A stretch of 64,000 nt of DNA, taken from the NCBI GenBank assembly GCA_963834965.1, contig CAWIEI010000002.1, positions 62,001 to 126,000 of the forward strand, in the 5' to 3' direction. The notes below the pieces were generated by a model. It ran no database searches. It saw only the letters and a list, made by a program, of their open reading frames with translations, and had not been told where the DNA came from. This document shows positions 58,838 to 64,000 of this stretch, in pieces (position 1 is the stretch's first letter; every line of letters begins with the position of its first letter). The translations under genes were made by a program, and so were the position numbers. The DNA is from Fodinibacter sp963834965 (GTDB taxonomy: Bacteria; Actinomycetota; Actinomycetes; Actinomycetales; Dermatophilaceae).

Positions 58838-59006
58838 CCGAGCAGCATAGCGAGCGTCGTGCGTCACGTTTTGGTGGTACGAGAGGTGCACAAGTGCCCG
58901 AGGTGAAACTGTTGATGACGCAACCGCAGCCACCTTCCGGGTTCCCTGAACCGCTCCGCCGCGGCCGGCTCGACGGGTGGGTCACCGAACCTGTCTAGGT
59001 CGAGCC

Positions 59007-62000
59007 ATGAGAACTGTCCGCATCATCGCCGCGTCCACCCTGCTCGCCACCAGCGCCGTCGTCGGCCCCGTCGTCTCCGTGGGGGCCGCGCCGCACGCCG
59101 TCAGACCCTCGGTGCAGCGGGTGCCGATGCCGACGGGATCGGCGGTGGCGAGCGCCCCAGCGGCCACCGCAGCCGCCGCGGGCGGCAGCTCGACCGTGCA
59201 GAGCCTGCTCACCCGCGCCACCGCCGGCGCCGACGTCGTGGGGGTGGGCTTCCCGGACGCCGCCGCGGCGAAGGGCGTGGCGGTGGCGGTCCGCAGCATG
59301 ACCGCCGGACAGTGGGGGTCGTGGACCGCGGTGCCGATGAGCGACTCCGCCCCGGACCCGGGCAGTGCCGAGGCGGCCCGGGCCAAGGTCGCGACCGAGC
59401 CGGTGGGAGTGGTCGGGTCCGAGCAGGTGCAGGTGCGGGTCACTGCGAGCGGGGCCACGGCCCGGCTCCAGGGCCTCGAGGCGACCTTCGTCGATGGCGG
59501 CACCAGCGCGGCCGACACGTCGCTGGCCGACGTCCCGGCCGCCAGCGCCTCTGCCGCCGTGGTGCAGCCGACCATCATCACCCGCGCCCAGTGGGGCGCC
59601 GACGAGAGCCTGCGCACCTGCAGCACCCCCGACTACGTGGCCAGCATCAAGGGTGCGATCGTGCACCACACCGTGAACTCCAACACGTACACCGCCGCGG
59701 CGGCCCCAGCCCTGCTCCGCAGCATCTACGCCTACCACGTCACCGGCAACGGCTGGTGCGACGTCGGCTACAACTTCTTCGTCGACCGCTTCGGACGGCT
59801 CTACGAGGGGCGCTTCGGCGGGATGTCCAAGAACGTCGTGGGTGCCCAGGCTGGCGGCTTCAACTCGCAGACGTTCGGCGTGTCCTCGATCGGCAACCAC
59901 GACCCCGGCACGGCCGGTGCCGTCGCACCGTCGACGGCCGTGCTGACGGCCATCGGCAAGCTCATCGGCTGGAAGGCCTGGCTCAACGGCTGGAGCCCGG
60001 ACACCTCCACCACCTTCACCTCGGCGGGCAGCACGCGCTGGCCGGCCGGGAAGGTCATCACCGAGCCCCGGGTGTCCGGGCACCGTGAGTACAGCCTGAC
60101 CGTGTGCCCCGGTGACCTGATGAACAGCCGGCTGTCCACGGTGCGCAGCACCGCAACCGCGGCCTACAAGGCCGGCGTGTCCGCCCCGACCGGAACCGCG
60201 GCGGTCCCCGTGGTCGAGACGTACACCCGGCCGACGGGCACCTCGTTCAGCCTCTCCGGGCGCGGCTACGGCCACGGGCGTGGGATGAGCCAGTACGGCG
60301 CCTACGGTGCCGCCCTGAGGGGTCTCACCCGCGACCAGACCCTGGCGTTCTACTACCCCGGCACGACTTTCAGCACGGCCATCGGCAACCCGACCGTGCG
60401 GGTGAACCTCACCGCGCTCGGCTCGTCGAGCACCCAGCTGGCCACGACGCCGCACCTGGTCGTCTCCGACGGCAGCAAGACCGGGTCACTCAACGTCAAG
60501 AACTCCGACGGGACGCTGCGCGCCAGGTGGCGTGTCGTCGCCGACGGCGCGGGCCTGGGCCTGCAGTGGCTGCAGGGCGGGACGTGGCGGAGCACGAGCA
60601 GCTGGAAGGGCACCAAGCCCCTGTCCTTCAGCGATTCGGTGCTGGGCAAGGTGCGGGTCGTCATGCCCGACGGCACCCAGCGCGACTACCGGCGCACGAT
60701 CCGCAGCATCCGGTCGGGCTCTGGCGTGATGACCCTCAGCGTGCTGTCGATGAACTACTACCTGCAGAGCGTGGTGCCCTCCGAGATGCCGGCGTCGTGG
60801 CCCTCCACGGCCCTGCAGGTGCAGGCGGTGGCGGCGCGCACCTACGCGGCGTACGAGATGGCGCACCAGCCGTCCGGCTCCGCGTTCGACCTGTGCGACT
60901 CCACGTCGTGCCAGGTCTACTCGGGCCTGGCGGGCTACACCGTGAGCGGCGCCCTGGTGCCCCACGAGTACGCCGCCTCGACCGCAGCGGTGTCCGCCAC
61001 CAGCGGCCTGGGAGTCTTCTACGGCGGGGCCCCCGCCTTCACCCAGTTCACCTCCTCCAACGGTGGCCAGACCGTGGCGTCGTCGCTGCCCTACCAGGTG
61101 TCGAAGGCCGACCCGTACGACGACGTGCCCGCGGGCAGCACGAGCCGGTGGACCACCTCGATCGCGATCAGCACGATCGAGAAGGCGTACCCGACCGTCG
61201 GGGCCCTCAAGGCCCTGCGGATCGACAAGCGGGACGGATTCAACGCCTGGGGTGGGCGCATCTCGAGCGTCACCGTCATCGGTTCGACGGCCTCCAAGAC
61301 CGTCACCGGCGACTCCTTCCGGGCGACCTTCGGCCTGCGCAGCCCGTGGTGGACCGTCACCACGGCGCCGGCCACCTCGGCGGCGTCCTTCCCCAAGGAC
61401 CTCGACGGCAACCAGCGCGCCGACCTGCTCGCGGTCGACCCCACCGGCACGATGCGGCTGCTCTCCGGCAGCGGCGCGGGCGCCTTCACCGCGAAGTCGA
61501 TGGGCGCCGGCTGGGGCACCCGTGGGCTGATCGCCGACGTCGGGGCCTGGGACGCCGACAACCGCCACGACGTCGTCGAGCGCGAGGCCGGCACGCTGTA
61601 CTACCACCCGGGCAACGGCGCCGGTGGGTTCTACCCGCGGGTGGCCATCAGCTCCAACTGGGACACCATCAACCTGGTCGCCGGCGCCGGCGACATGGAC
61701 GGCGACCACCACACCGACTTCCTGGCCCGCACCACCTCGGGGCAGCTCAAGGTCTACCGCGGCGACGGTGCCGGCAAGGTGCTCTCGACGATCCTGGTCG
61801 GGTCGGGCTGGAACGCCTACCGCCTCGTGATGTCGCCCGGCGATGTCACCGGCGACGGCAAGCTCGACATCCTCGCGGTGCGCGCCAGCGACGACGCGAT
61901 GCTGCTCTTCCCGGGCACCGGGAAGGGCACGGTCGGCGCTGCGGTTCCCGTGAGCGGCTCCTGGGCCGGCTACAGCAAGTTCATCGGCCCGGGCGACGTC

Positions 62001-62150
62001 ACCGGCGACGGTCTCGACGACGTCGTGGCCCGCCGCTCCTCCGACGGTGCGCTGCTGGTGTTCGCGGGCAACGACATGGGCGGGCTGATGCTCGACAGCA
62101 CGGTGGCGGGCACCGCCACCTGGGCGACCTGGACGACCTGGCCGCTCTGA
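59007..62150 (+). CDS. Secreted amidase - SpoIID - VCBS repeat protein
   Basis: 1047 residues. The signal peptide (MRTVRIIAASTLLATSAVVG...GAAP) is followed by an Ala-rich region. From ~189 to 375 is a PGRP/amidase_2 domain: ITRAQWGADE, GAIVHHTVNSNTYT (zinc His), NFFVDRFGRLYEGR, EPRVSGHREYSLTVCPGD (zinc His and Cys). From ~412 to 770 is a SpoIID-type module: GRGYGHGRGMSQYGAYGAA, VVPSEMPASWPSTALQVQAVAARTYAAYE, SSNGGQTV. From ~794 to the end are FG-GAP/VCBS-like repeats: DLDGNQRADLLAVD, GDMDGDHHTDFLAR, GDVTGDGKLDILAV, GDVTGDGLDDVVAR, which fit Ca-binding beta-propeller blades. It should bind and cut peptidoglycan at two bond types. ATG at 59007; the 169-base upstream region has no other gene. 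Confidence 0.9.
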   Translation: MRTVRIIAASTLLATSAVVGPVVSVGAAPHAVRPSVQRVPMPTGSAVASAPAATAAAAGGSSTVQSLLTRATAGADVVGVGFPDAAAAKGVAVAVRSMTAGQWGSWTAVPMSDSAPDPGSAEAARAKVATEPVGVVGSEQVQVRVTASGATARLQGLEATFVDGGTSAADTSLADVPAASASAAVVQPTIITRAQWGADESLRTCSTPDYVASIKGAIVHHTVNSNTYTAAAAPALLRSIYAYHVTGNGWCDVGYNFFVDRFGRLYEGRFGGMSKNVVGAQAGGFNSQTFGVSSIGNHDPGTAGAVAPSTAVLTAIGKLIGWKAWLNGWSPDTSTTFTSAGSTRWPAGKVITEPRVSGHREYSLTVCPGDLMNSRLSTVRSTATAAYKAGVSAPTGTAAVPVVETYTRPTGTSFSLSGRGYGHGRGMSQYGAYGAALRGLTRDQTLAFYYPGTTFSTAIGNPTVRVNLTALGSSSTQLATTPHLVVSDGSKTGSLNVKNSDGTLRARWRVVADGAGLGLQWLQGGTWRSTSSWKGTKPLSFSDSVLGKVRVVMPDGTQRDYRRTIRSIRSGSGVMTLSVLSMNYYLQSVVPSEMPASWPSTALQVQAVAARTYAAYEMAHQPSGSAFDLCDSTSCQVYSGLAGYTVSGALVPHEYAASTAAVSATSGLGVFYGGAPAFTQFTSSNGGQTVASSLPYQVSKADPYDDVPAGSTSRWTTSIAISTIEKAYPTVGALKALRIDKRDGFNAWGGRISSVTVIGSTASKTVTGDSFRATFGLRSPWWTVTTAPATSAASFPKDLDGNQRADLLAVDPTGTMRLLSGSGAGAFTAKSMGAGWGTRGLIADVGAWDADNRHDVVEREAGTLYYHPGNGAGGFYPRVAISSNWDTINLVAGAGDMDGDHHTDFLARTTSGQLKVYRGDGAGKVLSTILVGSGWNAYRLVMSPGDVTGDGKLDILAVRASDDAMLLFPGTGKGTVGAAVPVSGSWAGYSKFIGPGDVTGDGLDDVVARRSSDGALLVFAGNDMGGLMLDSTVAGTATWATWTTWPL

Positions 62151-62153
62151 GGG

Positions 62154-62792
62154 TCAGGTCAGGTCGACGGTGAAGGGGGCCCCGGTGGCCTCGCGCACCT
62201 GCTCCTGGGTGACGTCCGGGGCGAGCTCGCGCAGCACCAGGCCGTGCTCGGTGACGTCGATGACGGCGAGATCGGTGATGATCCGCTGCACCACGGCCTT
62301 GCCGGTGAGCGGCAGCGAGCACTCCTGCACGATCTTGTGCGAGCCGTCCTTGGCCACGTGCTCCATCAGCACGACGACCTTCTTGGCGCCGTGCACGAGG
62401 TCCATCGCCCCGCCCATCCCCTTGACCATCTTGCCGGGGATCATCCAGTTGGCGATGTCGCCGCCGGCCGAGACCTGCATGGCGCCGAGGATGGCGGCGT
62501 CCACCTTGCCGCCGCGGATCATGCCGAACGAGGTGGCCGAGTCGAAGTAGGAGGCGCCGCGGCGCACCGTGACGGTCTCCTTGCCGGCGTTGATCAGGTC
62601 GGGGTCGACCGCGTCGTCGGTGGGGTAGGCGCCGACTCCGAGGATGCCGTTCTCGCTCTGCAGCACGATCTCGACGTCGTCGGGCACGTAGTTGGGCACC
62701 AGGGTGGGCAGGCCGATGCCGAGGTTGACGTACGCGCCGTCCTCGAGCTCGGCGGCGGCCCGGGCGGCCATCTGCTCGCGGGTCAGGGGCAT
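62154..62792 (-). CDS. scoB: 3-Oxoacid CoA-transferase subunit B
   Basis: 212 residues. YVNLGIGLPTLVPNYV, the catalytic Glu in LQSENGILGVG, SFGMIRGGKVDAAILGAMQVS, NWMIPGKMVKGMGGAMDLVHGAKKVVVLMEH in pieces and CSLPLTGKAVVQRIITDLAV match the beta subunit of succinyl- or acyl-CoA:3-ketoacid CoA-transferases, which activate acetoacetate or similar ketoacids. ATG, three bases after the subunit A stop. Its stop is three bases from the convergent amidase gene stop, so transcripts must overlap or terminate within coding sequence. Confidence 0.93.
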   Translation of the reverse strand: MPLTREQMAARAAAELEDGAYVNLGIGLPTLVPNYVPDDVEIVLQSENGILGVGAYPTDDAVDPDLINAGKETVTVRRGASYFDSATSFGMIRGGKVDAAILGAMQVSAGGDIANWMIPGKMVKGMGGAMDLVHGAKKVVVLMEHVAKDGSHKIVQECSLPLTGKAVVQRIITDLAVIDVTEHGLVLRELAPDVTQEQVREATGAPFTVDLT

Positions 62793-62795
62793 GGC

Positions 62796-63590
62796 TCAGG
62801 ACTCCTTCGTCGCGGTCGGGGCCGCGGGGGTGACCGTGCGGCGCTCGATACGCTTGTCGGCGGCCTGCTCGGGGGTCAGGGGCAGCACCCGCTGCACGTA
62901 GATGCCGGGCAGGTGCACGGTGTCGGGGTCGAGCTCGCCGGGCTCGACGAGCTCTTCCACCTCGGCGATGGTCACCCGGCCCGCCATCGCGGCGAGCGGG
63001 TTGAAGTTGCGGCTGCTCTTGTTGAACACCAGGTTGCCGTGCCGGTCGCCCCTCCAGGCGCGCACCAGCCCGAAGTCGGCGACGATCGCGTGCTCGAGCA
63101 CGTACTCGCGCTCCTCGCCGTCGTGCTCGAAGACGCGCACCTCCTTCGGGGGTGAGGCCAGCGCGACGCTGCCGTCGGCGGCGTAGCGCCAGGGCAGGCC
63201 GCCGTCGGCGACCTGGCTGCCGACCCCGGTGGGGGTGAAGAACGCCGGGATGCCGGACCCGCCGGCGCGCAGCCGCTCGGCCAGCGTCCCCTGGGGCGTC
63301 AGCTCGACCTCGAGCTCGCCCTCGAGGTACTGGCGGGCGAACTCCTTGTTCTCGCCGACGTACGAGGCGATCACCCGGCGGATCTGACCCGAGGCCAGGA
63401 GCACGCCGAGGCCCCAGCCGTCGACGCCGCAGTTGTTGGAGACGACCTCGAGGTCGCGCACGCCGGTGTCGTGCAGCTCGGCGATGAGCACCGAGGGGAT
63501 GCCGCAGAGCCCGAACCCGCCGACGGCGATGGTGGCCCCGTCGGCGATCCCGGCCACGGCGTCGGCAGGGGTGGAGACGACTTTGTCCAT
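62796..63590 (-). CDS. scoA: 3-Oxoacid CoA-transferase subunit A
   Basis: 264 residues: MDKVVSTPADAVAGIADGATIAVGGFGLCGIPSVLI, LEVVSNNCGVDGWGLGVLL, IASYVGENKEFARQYLEGELEVELTPQGTLAERLRAGGSGIPAFFTPTGVG in pieces, the usual GGFGLCGIP CoA-binding loop and the ENKEF segment. It forms the heterodimer with subunit B. A ~20-residue charged C-terminal tail (RIERRTVTPAAPTATKES) exceeds the family norm slightly. ATG at 63590 matches the family start. It is divergent from the secreted-protein gene across a 300-base region. Confidence 0.93.
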   Translation of the reverse strand: MDKVVSTPADAVAGIADGATIAVGGFGLCGIPSVLIAELHDTGVRDLEVVSNNCGVDGWGLGVLLASGQIRRVIASYVGENKEFARQYLEGELEVELTPQGTLAERLRAGGSGIPAFFTPTGVGSQVADGGLPWRYAADGSVALASPPKEVRVFEHDGEEREYVLEHAIVADFGLVRAWRGDRHGNLVFNKSSRNFNPLAAMAGRVTIAEVEELVEPGELDPDTVHLPGIYVQRVLPLTPEQAADKRIERRTVTPAAPTATKES

Positions 63591-63890
63591 GCCGGGCACT
63601 CTAGTGAGCCGGACGGCCCGCCCGCCGCCCGGGGGAGGTCCGGCAGCGTGCGGAGGATCTGTGGCAATGCTCACCATGCGCCGAAGATCGTGCGGGCGAG
63701 ATGAGCCCGCTGAGAAGTACATCCGTGTAATTAGACGCATCCGATTGCGAGCCCCGCATGACTAGTGGGAGAACTAGGGGGCCAAGGTGTCTGGTGTGAC
63801 CGATGGGCCCTCTGTGATGTCTGTGACGTGAGGCACCTGGTGCGTCCTCGACCCCTGCGATGGCGCCCCCTGCACGAGGAGCTCTTCGCC
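63591..63890. other. 300-base divergent intergenic region
   Basis: No gene is supported. An A/T-richer patch at about 63715-63770 (ACATCCGTGTAATTAGACG, then GACTAGTGGGAGAACTAGG) is the likely promoter area for the secreted-protein gene. It has a CATCCG direct repeat and a CTAGT...ACTAG inverted repeat. The leader to 63890 is about 120 bases. I could not match it to a known riboswitch. Confidence 0.5.
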
Positions 63891-64000
63891 GTGTCCACGC
63901 CCCAGCTCGCGCCTCGCCGTGGGCGCCACCTGCCCCTGCGCACCCTCGGTGCGCTCTCGGCATCCGCGATCGCCCTGCCCCTGTTCGCGCCCTCCGCCCA
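63891..64000 (+). CDS. Secreted protein, N-terminal signal peptide (partial)
   Basis: GTG at 63891 with GAGGAG nine bases ahead opens a frame that runs off the window. The 36 visible residues begin MSTPQLAPRRGRHLPLRTLG and continue LSASAIALPLFAPSA: a basic n-region, hydrophobic h-region and small residues suiting cleavage, so export is expected. The mature domain is outside the window; the long A/T-rich leader and secretion recall cell-wall hydrolase genes, but that cannot be judged from this fragment. Confidence 0.7.
   Translation, partial: MSTPQLAPRRGRHLPLRTLGALSASAIALPLFAPSA

Noticed and set aside
58838..59006. Structured leader RNA upstream of the amidase-SpoIID gene
   Set aside because: No convincing stem set or known motif; only a plain divergent intergenic region can be supported.
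63591..63890. c-di-AMP (ydaO) riboswitch before the secreted-protein gene
   Set aside because: The position before a secreted wall-type gene fits, but I could not find the conserved ydaO sequence blocks.

Overview
The window is a high-GC chromosomal segment from an actinobacterium. G/C-rich third codon positions, many GTG starts, ATGA/GTGA overlaps, an acyl-CoA carboxylase epsilon subunit, an F420-type LLM oxidoreductase, three LCP proteins and a 13E12/DUF222-HNH relic all fit Micrococcales. By recall of similar gene sets I would place it near Intrasporangiaceae; that placement is inference. No rRNA, tRNA, CRISPR array or intact insertion sequence was seen.

0-26 kb is mostly housekeeping metabolism. 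It starts with the end of an acyl-CoA dehydrogenase translationally coupled to an acyl-CoA carboxylase carboxyltransferase, then a small regulator/membrane-protein pair and Maf. A three-gene pyruvate:ferredoxin oxidoreductase operon follows (GltD-like Fe-S flavoprotein, NifJ, DHOD-like protein). Next come a YjbR protein, a TetR regulator with a Na+/H+ antiporter carrying a UBP-type zinc finger, VOC, DUF885 and MOSC proteins, and a truncated DUF559-like protein. The propionyl-CoA carboxylase genes accD/accE are divergent from birA, which leads into a class III cyclase and a two-component system. AlkX-like glycosylase, GtrA and purK-purE close the section. Copies of a 34-bp palindromic repeat built on GACCAATAGGTC are scattered through the first 17 kb, two of them supplying the stop codon of a gene.

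26-32 kb is more accessory: a frame-disrupted 13E12/HNH gene behind a LexA-type SOS box, a stand-alone TOPRIM protein, a CoA-binding protein, UDP-glucose dehydrogenase, an LLM oxidoreductase and a small hypothetical protein.

32-40 kb is the most striking part. It encodes an apparently complete nonulosonic-acid route of the legionaminic type: a CBS-nucleotidyltransferase (PtmE-like), 4,6-dehydratase (LegB), aminotransferase (LegC), acetyltransferase (LegH/NeuD), hydrolysing 2-epimerase (LegG), synthase (LegI) and CMP-transferase (LegF). A GT29-like sialyltransferase and a coiled-coil protein follow LegF directly.

41-59 kb is a cell-surface glycopolymer region: three LCP ligases, a 1200-residue GT2/CDP-glycerol glycerophosphotransferase fusion, a LicD-like phosphotransferase, a TagGH-type ABC exporter, a multi-membrane-span glycosyltransferase-like protein, three GT2 enzymes, a DUF2304 protein and a flippase. 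Together with the nonulosonic genes this suggests a sialic-acid-like, phosphodiester-containing wall polymer (compare actinobacterial teichulosonic acids); that link is inference. The end of the window has a secreted amidase-SpoIID-VCBS protein, a two-subunit 3-oxoacid CoA-transferase and the signal peptide of a further secreted protein.
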